From positions 1 through 50,960 of the forward strand of contig CAJQPE010000078.1 in the NCBI GenBank assembly GCA_905480125.1: 50,960 bases of DNA, written 5' to 3'. Origin of the DNA: an uncultured Flavobacteriales bacterium (GTDB taxonomy: Bacteria > Bacteroidota > Bacteroidia > Flavobacteriales_G > NORP312). The first letter of the stretch is position 1. Every line of letters begins with the position of its first letter. The notes beneath the pieces were generated by a model. The model was not told the origin of the DNA and ran no database searches. It saw only the letters and a program-made list of their open reading frames with translations. This document shows positions 42,818 through 50,960 of the stretch, one piece after another. Position numbers and translations under genes: made by a program.

Positions 42818-44139
42818 TTGATTTTGGCGTTTAATTTCTTTAAAAATGGAAGCTTAGCGTATAGTTTTTGTTCATCAAGAATGAGCAAGGATAGAATCAT
42901 GAAAAAGGGCCATCCTGGTATTTTATATCTCACAATAGCACCGGATATAGGAGTTGTCCAGCCAATAAATAAATATAGAATAATTATGAAAGTCATGCAG
43001 AACCCGACCAATTTGAAGTCGATATTTGCTCTTTTTTTACTCAAAAAAAGGCATAGGGTTCCGAAGAGAAATAGCGTAATATTCTCAAGCGAGTTAAATA
43101 ACATCATCGCTGATTTGCTTTCCCAAATAAAAGGACGAAAAGTAGTATTGGTTAATGCAGATGGAATCATTTTTACAAACCCAATTGGATTATTGTTTAG
43201 TCGTGTTATGTAAAATGCACTGTTAGATCTTGTTCTCTCCGACATTTTAATGAAATCGACATTTTTAAAATAAAGCTTAGTGATAAGATCAATTTCCGGG
43301 ATTTTTTTGTGCACACTTAGGCTTATTAGACTACCTGCAATTGCAATGCTGAAGTATACTAATAATGGGTGCCGCCTATTTTTTTTCTTAAGTAGAATAA
43401 AGCCAATGATTCCCGGAGCAAGAGCTATAATTACGTATACTTTAATAAATAGAAGGATAAGAATAGAAATAATTAGAACTGAGAGATATTTAACGTTTGG
43501 CTTTTCGACTACTTTGAATAAGCTCCATATTAAAAGCCCCATAGAAAAAATTACTACACCCTCTTTTAGGACTCCTGAACCCCAAAAAAGAACAGACGGA
43601 ATAAGAAAAATTCCGATTAATAAAAGGAGTTTAAGTTTTTGAAGAAATGGAACAAATGCCTTGTAGAGGGCAGTTAATCCAATCAATGAAAAAAAACACA
43701 TAAAAACAGTGTGAACGTGATAATATCCAAATGAGAATAAATCGAAAATGGCATTTACCCTAATGATAGTTTGATTGTCGTTGAATAAGCCATGTGGAAA
43801 ATCTCGGCCCCAAAAGGTCATTTCTTTAATGTAAGGTGCTAAATCAGGTTTGTCAAGTCCGATTCCGATAAGAAGTCTTAAATAGTAAGTTGGGTCTTTT
43901 TTTAGTGCGCCGTACATTACAAGCGAATCATCGAAAAATCGAAACGCATCACTAGTAAATCTATTATTCCCATAGTAGAAATAGTAAATTGCAAAAAGCA
44001 GAAAGCCAAATCCTATTTTTAATAAAAAAATAGCAGAAATAATGTTTGGGGTAAGTTCACCACAATGAAAGAAACTCCATTTACGAATCACCCATAATAA
44101 TATAAGCGTGTAAAATATTGTTAACAAAGCCTCGGTCAA
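42814..44139 (-). CDS. polytopic membrane protein of unknown function
   Basis: A 441-residue protein with about ten hydrophobic helices. Two conspicuous soluble-like stretches lie at about 55-110 (GNNRFTSDAFRFFDDSL, followed by WGRDFPHGLFND) and at about 260-330 (KIPEIDLITKLYFKNVDFIKMSERTRSNSA). The pattern, including GSGVLKEGVVIF (about 187-198), recalls GT-C-like or polymerase-like membrane enzymes of glycan synthesis, but I see no diagnostic motif. No ATG lies upstream within the open frame, so a TTG at 44139 is the probable start; a stop lies 21 bp before it. It heads the operon with the amidohydrolase and CAP genes. Confidence 0.7.
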   Translation of the reverse strand: MTEALLTIFYTLILLWVIRKWSFFHCGELTPNIISAIFLLKIGFGFLLFAIYYFYYGNNRFTSDAFRFFDDSLVMYGALKKDPTYYLRLLIGIGLDKPDLAPYIKEMTFWGRDFPHGLFNDNQTIIRVNAIFDLFSFGYYHVHTVFMCFFSLIGLTALYKAFVPFLQKLKLLLLIGIFLIPSVLFWGSGVLKEGVVIFSMGLLIWSLFKVVEKPNVKYLSVLIISILILLFIKVYVIIALAPGIIGFILLKKKNRRHPLLVYFSIAIAGSLISLSVHKKIPEIDLITKLYFKNVDFIKMSERTRSNSAFYITRLNNNPIGFVKMIPSALTNTTFRPFIWESKSAMMLFNSLENITLFLFGTLCLFLSKKRANIDFKLVGFCMTFIIILYLFIGWTTPISGAIVRYKIPGWPFFMILSLLILDEQKLYAKLPFLKKLNAKIK

Positions 44140-44150
44140 ACTGTTTATAT

Positions 44151-44196
44151 CTGTTGATTATCCCCAAAAGTAAGGATTATTACTGTTGATAATCCT
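44151..44196. promoter_or_regulatory. direct and inverted repeats between purL and the divergent membrane gene
   Basis: CTGTTGATTATCC (44151-44163) recurs as CTGTTGATAATCC (44183-44195) with a 32-bp offset and one mismatch. The second copy also forms a perfect eight-base inverted repeat, AGGATTAT (44173-44180) with ATAATCCT (44189-44196). This arrangement of three similar half sites suggests a protein-binding region. It lacks a T run, so it is not a terminator. Confidence 0.45.
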
Positions 44197-44231
44197 ACAT
44201 GTTTTCTTTAGCCTTTACCCTGTCACTTAAG

Positions 44232-44239
44232 TAATTTTG
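44232..44239 (+). promoter_or_regulatory. -7 element of purL
   Basis: TAATTTTG matches TAnnTTTG and ends 23 bp before the purL ATG. A TTTAG at 44207-44211, 20 bp upstream, could be a degenerate -33 element. Confidence 0.5.
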
Positions 44240-44262
44240 CCGTAAAGTGAAAATCTTGTGTA

Positions 44263-47200
44263 ATGATTGTATTTTTCAAGAATAAATTCAACAAAATTTT
44301 GGCAGTTCAATTCAAAGGGTTGGTAAAAGAGGAAGATATTCCTAAGTTAAATTGGCTATTAGCTGGAGTTAAACTTCCAGATTCTACATTGGCAGGAATT
44401 TACGTTGGCCCGAAAAAAGAGATGGTATCTCCTTGGAGTACAAATGCGGTAGAAATTACTCAGAATATGGGGATTGATAACATCATAAGAATCGAGGAAT
44501 ACAAGGTCGAAGCAAATGTTTCTGCATCTTTTGATCCAATGCTTGAAATGATGTTCTCGTCATTAAATCAAGATCTGTTTACAATCGATATGGAACCAGA
44601 GGCAGTTTTATTTGTTGACGACATCAAATCGTATAACGACCAAGAAGGGTTAGCTCTTAATGATCAAGAAATCCAGTATTTAGAAGACGTGTCTAAACGA
44701 ATTGAAAGAAAACTTACTGATAGTGAGGTATTCGGATTTTCTCAAGTTAATTCAGAGCACTGTCGCCATAAAATATTTAACGGGCAGTACATTATAGATG
44801 GAAAAGAAAAAAAATCTTCACTATTCAATCTCATTCGTAAAACAGCCAAACAAAACCCGAATACAATTGTTTCAGCATACAAAGACAATGTGAGTTTTGT
44901 GAATGGACCAAAGGCGATGCAATTCGCTCCTAAAACTCAAAACAAGGCTGACTTTTTCGAAGTATCTGAGATAGATACAGTTCTTTCATTGAAAGCGGAA
45001 ACACATAATTTTCCCACGACAGTTGAACCATTTAATGGTGCGGCTACAGGATCAGGAGGTGAGATTCGCGATAGAATGGCTGGAGGCCAAGGTAGCGTTC
45101 CTATGGCTGGAACTGCGGTATACATGACAGCATATTCTCGTTTGGAAGAAGGTCGAGAATGGGAGCAGGGTATGCCGGCTCGTGAATGGTTATATCAAAG
45201 GCCAATGGATATTCTGATTAAAGCTTCTAACGGTGCTTCTGATTTTGGAAATAAGTTTGGGCAGCCACTGATAAATGGTTCTGTTTTTACTTTTGAACAT
45301 ATAGAACAAGGAAAGAAATTTGGCTTTGATAAAGTAATTATGCAAGCCGGCGGTATTGGTTACGGTAAGCATGAGGATGCACAAAAAGCAATTCCGCAAA
45401 AAGGAGATAAAATTGTAATTCTTGGTGGGGATAATTATAGAATTGGGATGGGCGGCAGTGCTGTTTCATCTGTCGATACAGGTGCCATGAGTAGTTCGAT
45501 AGAGCTGAACGCAATTCAACGCTCTAATCCAGAAATGCAGAAAAGAGCATGTAACGCAATTCGCGCATTTGTAGAGTCATCTAATAATCCGATTGTATCA
45601 ATTCATGATCACGGTGCTGGTGGTCACTTAAACTGCTTGTCAGAATTGGTTGAAGATACCGGAGGAACGATTAACCTGAGAAGCCTTCCGATAGGAGATC
45701 CGACTCTTTCTGCTAAAGAGATTGCGGGAAATGAATCGCAAGAACGAATGGGCTTGGTTATTAAGGATGAAGATATTGGATTGCTCGATGAAATTTGTCA
45801 GCGTGAGCGATCACCAATGTACGTAGTTGGTGATGTAACGGGTGACCACCAGTTCTCTTTTGTAGATGAAAAAACGGGGGATAATCCGATCGATTTGCAG
45901 ATATCTGATATGTTCGGAAAACCACCGAAGACTGTCATTAAAGATTCTACGATTAATAGAACATTTGATGAAATTGCTTACGATGCAGATAAAGTAGTGA
46001 ATTACGTTGAGCAAGTTTTACAGCTGGAGTCGGTGGCATGTAAAGACTGGTTAACTAATAAAGTTGATCGATCTGTAACAGGAAAAGTTGCTAAACAGCA
46101 AACTGCCGGAGAAATTCAATTACCACTTAATAATTTAGGTGCTGTAGCAATAGATTTTACTGGAGTTTCGGGGATTGCAACGGCGATAGGCCACGCACCC
46201 GCTGCAGCTATGATTAACGCAGAGAAGGGCAGTCGACTATCGATTGCGGAGTCACTAACTAATATTATTTGGGCTCCGTTAAAAGATAATTTAAAATCAG
46301 TTTCATTAAGTGCTAATTGGATGTGGCCCTGTAAAAATGAGGGGGAAGATGCGAGGTTGTACCAAGCAGTTGAATCAATTTCAACTTTTGCCTGTGATTT
46401 AGGAATCAATATTCCTACAGGAAAGGATTCACTGTCGATGACGCAGAAATACAAAAATGATGTAGTTTATGCTCCTGGTACTGTAATTATTACTGCTTCT
46501 GGAGAGGTTTCTGATGTTAGAAAAATTGTGGAGCCTGTTATTGTTAATGATGAAAACACTGCTTTAATCTATATAGATTTATCGAAAGAAGAATACAAAT
46601 TAGGTGGATCTTCTTTTGCACAAGTGTTGAATAAATTAGGTGCTGATGCCCCAACAATAATTGACACAAAATACTTTGCGAACGCCTTTAATACTGTCCA
46701 AGAGCTTATTAAATCAGGACAAGTTTTGGCGGGACACGATATTTCAGCAGGGGGTATGGTTACTGCTTTGCTGGAAATGACATTTGCAAATTCAACTGGT
46801 GGCTTAGAGATCAATCTTAACTCAATAGATGAGGCTGATTTTATCAAAATATTATTCAGTGAAAATCCCGGCTTATTGATTCAAGTTAATGATACAGATA
46901 GTGTAATGTCAATTTTGGGGAATAATAATATACAAGCAAGAATTATTGGGAGGCCCATAAGTGGAAGAAAATTAAGTATAAAGCATTCAGGAGCTGAGTT
47001 AAATTTAGATATCAATGATTTTAGAGATTCCTGGTACAAAACTTCGTATTTACTAGATAAGCAACAATCGACAAAAGAATTAGCAAAAGAGCGCTTCGAA
47101 TCCTATAAAACGTCTAAATTGGAATATAATTTTTTGGAAGGATTTACAGGAAAATTAACAGATTTCGATGCAGTTTTAAATAGAAAACACACAACTGGGG

Positions 47201-47946
47201 TTAAGGCGGCAATTATTAGGGAAAAAGGTGTAAATGGTGATCGAGAAATGGCTTATTCATTATTCTTGGCTGGTTTTGATGTCAAGGATATTCACATGAC
47301 AGACCTTATTTCTGGACGCGAAGATTTGAGTGATGTCAATATGATTGTGTTTGTTGGAGGTTTCTCTAATTCGGATGTATTGGGCTCAGCTAAAGGATGG
47401 GCAGGAGCATTCTTGTATAATCCAGCAGCAAAGACCGCTTTAGATAATTTCTATGCCCGCAAAGATACGCTGAGTTTAGGGGTATGTAACGGCTGCCAAT
47501 TAATGATGGAATTGGGTTTAATTTCTGCTCAAGGAAAATTACAACCTATGGGGCAAAATGAATCTGGTAAATTCGAATCTGGCTACTTAACGCTTAACGT
47601 TGAACCAAATAATTCAGTGATGTTAAAATCATTGGTTGGAAGTAAATTAGGTATTTGGGTTGCCCATGGAGAAGGCAAATTTATTCTAAGTGGTAATGAG
47701 GATGATTATGGCATAGCTTTGCAATATTCAGGTCATCAATATCCAGCGAATCCTAATGGCTCGCATTATCGTGCTGCAGGTTTGGCTTCTGAAGATGGAC
47801 GTCATTTAGCAATGATGCCTCATCTGGAAAGAGCTATTTTTCCTTGGCAATGCGCTCATTACTCATCAAAAAGAAACAATGATGAGTGCACACCCTGGCT
47901 AGAAGCATTTGTCAATGCCAGAAAATGGGTAGAACAGGCCGGTTAG
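44263..47946 (+). CDS. purL: phosphoribosylformylglycinamidine synthase, large fused form
   Basis: A 1227-residue FGAM synthase that carries ligase and glutaminase domains in one chain. The N-terminal PurS-like part is followed by the catalytic ATP-binding region with SQVNSEHCRHKIFN (about 160-173) and KAETHNFPTTVEPFNGAATG (about 244-263), then an AIR synthase-related second half. The C-terminal class I glutaminase has the nucleophile LGVCNGCQLM (Cys about 1075) and the His/Glu pair in MPHLERAIFPWQ. It makes FGAM from FGAR in purine synthesis. Length is slightly below the approximately 1290 residues of the E. coli enzyme but no motif is missing. It converges with the TerC gene (4-bp overlap). 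Confidence 0.97.
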   Translation: MIVFFKNKFNKILAVQFKGLVKEEDIPKLNWLLAGVKLPDSTLAGIYVGPKKEMVSPWSTNAVEITQNMGIDNIIRIEEYKVEANVSASFDPMLEMMFSSLNQDLFTIDMEPEAVLFVDDIKSYNDQEGLALNDQEIQYLEDVSKRIERKLTDSEVFGFSQVNSEHCRHKIFNGQYIIDGKEKKSSLFNLIRKTAKQNPNTIVSAYKDNVSFVNGPKAMQFAPKTQNKADFFEVSEIDTVLSLKAETHNFPTTVEPFNGAATGSGGEIRDRMAGGQGSVPMAGTAVYMTAYSRLEEGREWEQGMPAREWLYQRPMDILIKASNGASDFGNKFGQPLINGSVFTFEHIEQGKKFGFDKVIMQAGGIGYGKHEDAQKAIPQKGDKIVILGGDNYRIGMGGSAVSSVDTGAMSSSIELNAIQRSNPEMQKRACNAIRAFVESSNNPIVSIHDHGAGGHLNCLSELVEDTGGTINLRSLPIGDPTLSAKEIAGNESQERMGLVIKDEDIGLLDEICQRERSPMYVVGDVTGDHQFSFVDEKTGDNPIDLQISDMFGKPPKTVIKDSTINRTFDEIAYDADKVVNYVEQVLQLESVACKDWLTNKVDRSVTGKVAKQQTAGEIQLPLNNLGAVAIDFTGVSGIATAIGHAPAAAMINAEKGSRLSIAESLTNIIWAPLKDNLKSVSLSANWMWPCKNEGEDARLYQAVESISTFACDLGINIPTGKDSLSMTQKYKNDVVYAPGTVIITASGEVSDVRKIVEPVIVNDENTALIYIDLSKEEYKLGGSSFAQVLNKLGADAPTIIDTKYFANAFNTVQELIKSGQVLAGHDISAGGMVTALLEMTFANSTGGLEINLNSIDEADFIKILFSENPGLLIQVNDTDSVMSILGNNNIQARIIGRPISGRKLSIKHSGAELNLDINDFRDSWYKTSYLLDKQQSTKELAKERFESYKTSKLEYNFLEGFTGKLTDFDAVLNRKHTTGVKAAIIREKGVNGDREMAYSLFLAGFDVKDIHMTDLISGREDLSDVNMIVFVGGFSNSDVLGSAKGWAGAFLYNPAAKTALDNFYARKDTLSLGVCNGCQLMMELGLISAQGKLQPMGQNESGKFESGYLTLNVEPNNSVMLKSLVGSKLGIWVAHGEGKFILSGNEDDYGIALQYSGHQYPANPNGSHYRAAGLASEDGRHLAMMPHLERAIFPWQCAHYSSKRNNDECTPWLEAFVNARKWVEQAG

Positions 47947-48692
47947 TTTTTGTTTAATTTCTTTTGGTAGATAGATTGAGCAATATCTGTTAAGATTAAA
48001 ATTCCAATAACGAAATAGAAGGTTGTTTTAGACATTGGAGTTATTTCGTTTCCGAAAAGTATGATATGTGCTAAATGACCTCCTTCCGTAATTAGCATTA
48101 TGCCAACGACAAATAGTATAAACAGTCCAAGAACTTCATATAATTGATTCTTTTTAAGAAACTCTGTAACTTTACCTGATAACCATATCATTAGTAAACC
48201 GCCTATGATAATAGCAGTGGCCATTACCCAAAATTCTTTTGTTAAAGCCATGGCACTTAGAATAGAATCAAAAGAAAAAACTAGGTTCATTAACACGACC
48301 CAAAAAATAATAGATTTAACAGATTTAGGTTTTTCAACTTCACTAGAGTCTTTTTCTATGCTTAGCATGTGCATTATTTCTTTTGTAGCGGTATAGATAA
48401 TAAAAGCCCCTCCAGCTAGCACAATAAGGCTGTGAATGTTTATACTAGCATAGACGTATTCTGCCCAATGAATTTTAAAAATTGGATCTTGAAAATATTC
48501 AATGACGGACATTAGTATAAATAGTAGTGCAATTCTTAACACCATTGCCATAGCTATGCCTACATTTCTTACGAATGCCTGCTTTTCTTTAGGCGCTCGC
48601 TTAGATTCTATGGAAATATATAATAGGTTATCGAAACCTAAAACAGCCTGAAGAATGACTAACATTAAAAGGGTGAATACGTTTTCTAACAA
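47943..48692 (-). CDS. TerC family integral membrane protein
   Basis: A 249-residue protein with about seven helices. VLGFDNLLYISIES (about 18-31) and NLVFSFDSILSAMA (about 136-149) match the paired LGxDN and FSxDS motifs of the TerC superfamily, some members of which export metals such as manganese or resist tellurite. The ion is not predictable here. The start is a TTG at 48692; the next in-frame ATG (residue 9) would remove part of the first helix. A good promoter lies upstream (48712-48745), so either start gives a normal leader. Confidence 0.87.
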   Translation of the reverse strand: MLENVFTLLMLVILQAVLGFDNLLYISIESKRAPKEKQAFVRNVGIAMAMVLRIALLFILMSVIEYFQDPIFKIHWAEYVYASINIHSLIVLAGGAFIIYTATKEIMHMLSIEKDSSEVEKPKSVKSIIFWVVLMNLVFSFDSILSAMALTKEFWVMATAIIIGGLLMIWLSGKVTEFLKKNQLYEVLGLFILFVVGIMLITEGGHLAHIILFGNEITPMSKTTFYFVIGILILTDIAQSIYQKKLNKN

Positions 48693-48711
48693 TTCTTTTT
48701 ATTTAAAAATT

Positions 48712-48745
48712 CAAATGTAAAATAAAATTGGTCTTCGAAATCAAA
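48712..48745 (-). promoter_or_regulatory. TerC gene promoter (-33 TTTG and -7 TACATTTG)
   Basis: On the minus strand TTTG (48745-48742) is followed after 22 bp by TACATTTG (48719-48712), an exact -7 match. It is one of the best complete promoter matches in the window. Confidence 0.6.
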
Positions 48746-48770
48746 GCATTTTATTAACTAGAACATCTTA

Positions 48771-49691
48771 TCAAAAACGCGGGGTGTAACCGTTGCTGTC
48801 AACTGCTTTTTTACCATTAGAAATATTATATCCTAACATAATTTCATGTGAACCTGCTGAATATTTTCTAACATTTGAAATAGTTACATCATAAGCATAT
48901 CCAATGATAAAATTTTCTTTTTCGAAACCAATAATTGCTACGATAGCATCTTTTAATCGGTATGATACACCAAGTGAAAACATATTTTGATATGTAGCTT
49001 TTACGTTCAAGTCAAATGTTGTTGGAGCAGTAAAAACAGTTTTCAAAAGAAGTGAAGGTTGTAAGGAGAAGTCATCACTTAATTCAAAATCATATCCACC
49101 TGATAAATAATAATGACGTACTTCTTTATTTAGGCTTTCATCGTCATTATTGTACCTCACCTTTGCCTGAAATAACTGCGGGACAGAAAGACCAACAAAG
49201 TACGATTCAGAAAAGAAATATGCTCCGAAGCCAGCATCAGGAACCAATGTAGCATTTGAAACCCCAGAAAAAGTAAAATCGCCAGTTTCTTCTAATGTGA
49301 TTTGACTTTCATCTAAAGAGTACTGAGTTGCTTTTGCTGATAAACCTAATGCAAGTCTAGCACCATCAGAAACTTTAATATGATAAGAGTAAGCCAATTC
49401 TAAACCAGTTTGAGTCAATGGACCAGTTTTGTCATTAATAATAATTCCACCGAAACCCATATTGTCCAAATAATTGGAATGGAAACTTAAACCCATAGTT
49501 TTGGGAGCGCCTTCGAAACCAGCCCATTGTGCTCTGTAAGTTAAACGAACAGGGCTATAGTCTTTAGTTCCCGCCACAGCTGGGTTTAAAAAAAAGTCGT
49601 TTAACAAATATTGACTAAAATGGGCCATTTGTTGAGCTTGAGAGCCAATTGCTAAAAGCGAAATCGAAAGTTTTATTATTGTCTTTTTCAT
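48771..49691 (-). CDS. PorP/SprF family type IX secretion outer-membrane protein
   Basis: A 306-residue protein with a signal peptide (about 1-19, ending GSQAQ). It begins MAHFSQYLLNDFFLNPAVAG, the highly characteristic start of the PorP/SprF family, and continues with a barrel-like pattern (RLTYRAQWAGFEGAPKTMGL and later AIIGFEKENFIIGYAYDVT). In flavobacteria SprF is needed to put SprB on the surface. It follows the SprB-like gene by only 5 bp, so the pair is probably a dedicated adhesin-partner unit. Confidence 0.93.
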   Translation of the reverse strand: MKKTIIKLSISLLAIGSQAQQMAHFSQYLLNDFFLNPAVAGTKDYSPVRLTYRAQWAGFEGAPKTMGLSFHSNYLDNMGFGGIIINDKTGPLTQTGLELAYSYHIKVSDGARLALGLSAKATQYSLDESQITLEETGDFTFSGVSNATLVPDAGFGAYFFSESYFVGLSVPQLFQAKVRYNNDDESLNKEVRHYYLSGGYDFELSDDFSLQPSLLLKTVFTAPTTFDLNVKATYQNMFSLGVSYRLKDAIVAIIGFEKENFIIGYAYDVTISNVRKYSAGSHEIMLGYNISNGKKAVDSNGYTPRF

Positions 49692-49696
49692 ATCGA

Positions 49697-50960
49697 CTAT
49701 CGTTTAATTGTTACTGTTCCAGTTAGTGATTTTTCATCCAAAGTGATAATGTAGTAGTAAACTGCAGATGGAACTTCTTTACCATTAGCATTGAGTCCAT
49801 CCCATGGTTCGGTGTAACCATCAGAAATATATAAAGCAGATCCCCAACGGTTGTATATTTCTACCTTAATATCAGAATAATATTGTGCAGCGGGAATATT
49901 CCAAACATCATTTATATTATCTCCATTGGGAGAAAAACCAGAAGGTGGAGGATCGAAACAAAGTCCGTCAATTCTAATTATTATAGTATCAACAACAATA
50001 GTACAATTGTTTTCATCGGTTATGGTTAAAGAATAAATGTTAGCATCAAGTCCGCTAATATTTTCACTAACCTCTCCATTAGACCATTGGTAGTTTAATG
50101 AACCAGTCTCTCCAATTACTTCCGACATAATTGATCCATTATTTATCTCGCATGTTGCAGGAATAGGTAGTAATGTAATAATAGGAGCTTCAATACTTTC
50201 TATGACCACTTGATTGGTGACAACACAGCTATTATTATCAATTACAGTAACGGAGTATGACCCCGATCCAAGACCACTTTCTGTAACGCCTGCTCCGCCC
50301 GAAGACCACTCGTACGTGTAGGGTCCAGTTCCACCAGTTGGTATAGCAGTTGCGTTACCATTGTTTGCGCCACAAGAAGCATCTGTTACTGAGGTAGTAG
50401 CAGTTGGCCCAGCAATATTATTAATAGAAGAAGAAGCGGTAACTGAGCAAGCAGCAGCATCGGTAACTGTAACAGAAATTCCTCCAGCAGATAAGTTATT
50501 TTCAGTTACCCCTGAACCAGCAGAAGAAGACCAGGTATAAGTATATCCACCAGCCCCACCTGAAGGCAGAGCAGTTGCGGTACCATTTCCTTGACCACAA
50601 TCTTCATCAGTTGTTGTAATAGAGGCAGTAGGAGAATTTGTATCACTAATAGTTACATTTTCAACAATCGAACAAGTTCCAGCATCGGTAACCGTAACGG
50701 AATATGACCCCGATGCAAGACCCCCTTCTGTACTTCCTGCTCCCCCTGAAGACCAAGCATAATTATACGCTCCAGTTCCACCAGTTGGTATAACAGTTGC
50801 GGTGCCATTACTTGCACCGCAAGAAGCGTCTGTTACTGAGGTAGTAGCAGTTGGCCCAGCAATATTATTAATAGAAGAAGAAGCGGTAACTGAGCAAGCA
50901 GCAGCATCGGTAACTGTAACAGAAATTCCTCCAGCAGATAAGTTATTTTCAGTTATACCT
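49697..50960 (-). CDS. SprB-repeat surface protein with gliding-motility C-terminal domain, 5' end cut by window edge
   Basis: The frame is open from the right edge at 50960 to a stop at 49697, about 420 residues. Most of it is a chain of SprB-type repeats of about 70-80 residues, each with a pattern like CG...GNGNATAIPTGG, GPYTYEWSSG and SYSVTVTD..C. The last 85 or so residues (CFDPPPSGFSPNGDNINDVW through IYNRWGSALY, then YYYIITL and GTVTIKR) form the gliding-motility-associated C-terminal domain, a type B T9SS signal. By analogy with SprB it is a mobile adhesin at the cell surface. A GTG at 50209 should not be taken as its start. The repeats are nearly identical in DNA (see the separate entry), and the full length is unknown. 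Confidence 0.9.
   Translation of the reverse strand, partial: GITENNLSAGGISVTVTDAAACSVTASSSINNIAGPTATTSVTDASCGASNGTATVIPTGGTGAYNYAWSSGGAGSTEGGLASGSYSVTVTDAGTCSIVENVTISDTNSPTASITTTDEDCGQGNGTATALPSGGAGGYTYTWSSSAGSGVTENNLSAGGISVTVTDAAACSVTASSSINNIAGPTATTSVTDASCGANNGNATAIPTGGTGPYTYEWSSGGAGVTESGLGSGSYSVTVIDNNSCVVTNQVVIESIEAPIITLLPIPATCEINNGSIMSEVIGETGSLNYQWSNGEVSENISGLDANIYSLTITDENNCTIVVDTIIIRIDGLCFDPPPSGFSPNGDNINDVWNIPAAQYYSDIKVEIYNRWGSALYISDGYTEPWDGLNANGKEVPSAVYYYIITLDEKSLTGTVTIKR
50374..50960. repeat. 447-bp super-repeat inside the SprB-like gene
   Basis: Positions 50374-50513 and 50821-50960 agree at about 137 of 140 bases with an offset of 447 bp (149 codons). The intervening segment (about 50514-50820) and the part before it (about 50201-50373) are also related but less similar, so the period equals two SprB units. 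The array continues past the window edge. Confidence 0.8.

Noticed and set aside
42818-43642. Plus-strand open frames over the polytopic membrane protein
   Set aside because: They are antisense shadows in a hydrophobic gene and contain no domain.
44173-44196. Hairpin upstream of purL as a terminator or riboswitch
   Set aside because: It has no T run, and a single short stem is not enough to support a riboswitch; an operator is a better fit.
50207-50209. GTG as the start of the gliding C-terminal protein
   Set aside because: The same frame continues upstream without a stop to the window edge and encodes good SprB repeats.

Overview
The window looks like a chromosomal segment of a low-GC Bacteroidota bacterium, most likely a (probably marine) member of Flavobacteriales. 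The sequence shows several Bacteroidota traits. Promoter-like TAnnTTTG elements precede many genes. Three putatively secreted proteins carry type IX secretion (T9SS) C-terminal sorting domains. A PorP/SprF protein sits directly after a SprB-repeat/gliding-C-terminal protein. There are also a GWxTD lipoprotein, an LVIVD-repeat protein and a YtxJ-type bacilliredoxin. Genes are packed tightly, with many 1-29 bp overlaps. No gap between genes exceeds about 215 bp. I saw no tRNA, rRNA, CRISPR array, insertion sequence, phage gene or recognisable defence system.

Layout. (1) 1-6622, minus strand: ung, an Omp85/TamA-like barrel, rmuC, a GWxTD lipoprotein, rlmB, and a GT-C glycosyltransferase cut by the left edge. 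(2) 6791-9369: a 43-residue lipoprotein and ytxJ behind a perfect palindrome, a convergent OsmC gene, then an unknown envelope protein with lipA. (3) 9584-13743: a large beta-propeller T9SS cargo protein, a terminator, and gapA. (4) 13740-21876, minus strand: lpxK, punA, an LVIVD T9SS protein, a TlpA-like thioredoxin lipoprotein, an M1 peptidase apparently fused to a beta-barrel, and lpxH. (5) 21940-28985, plus strand: nif3-like, a zinc-ribbon coiled coil, rpsT, radC, a deacetylase-like protein, a T9SS protein, upp, a small membrane protein and a YjjG-type HAD phosphatase. (6) 29039-33846, minus strand: rsfS, ftsH, DUF2007, cdsA, psd and a 12-cysteine secreted protein. (7) 33908-40572: birA, a SRPBCC protein, pyrE, a NUDIX hydrolase, an esterase, udk, a long-chain acyl-CoA ligase and a nitronate monooxygenase-like flavoprotein. 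(8) 40569-44139, minus strand: a membrane protein, an amidohydrolase lipoprotein and a CAP protein in one overlapping operon. (9) 44263-50960: purL, a TerC membrane protein, PorP/SprF, and the 3' end of a long SprB-type repeat protein that runs off the right edge.

How the genes fit together. Envelope biogenesis is well represented: lpxK and lpxH for lipid A, cdsA and psd for phospholipids, ftsH for membrane protein quality control, an Omp85 barrel, and a T9SS surface adhesin with its PorP partner. Nucleotide metabolism is the second theme (purL, pyrE, upp, udk, punA). Redox and cofactor functions (ytxJ, osmC, tlpA-like, lipA, birA) are scattered between these.

Most of the window is ordinary core genome, and I did not find a convincing new multi-gene system. 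The parts that best repay a second look are the palindrome in front of the lipoprotein/ytxJ pair, the M1 peptidase-barrel fusion, the cysteine/lysine-rich secreted protein, the repeats upstream of purL, the nearly identical 447-bp super-repeat in the SprB-like gene, and an eight-G run inside a T9SS cargo gene.
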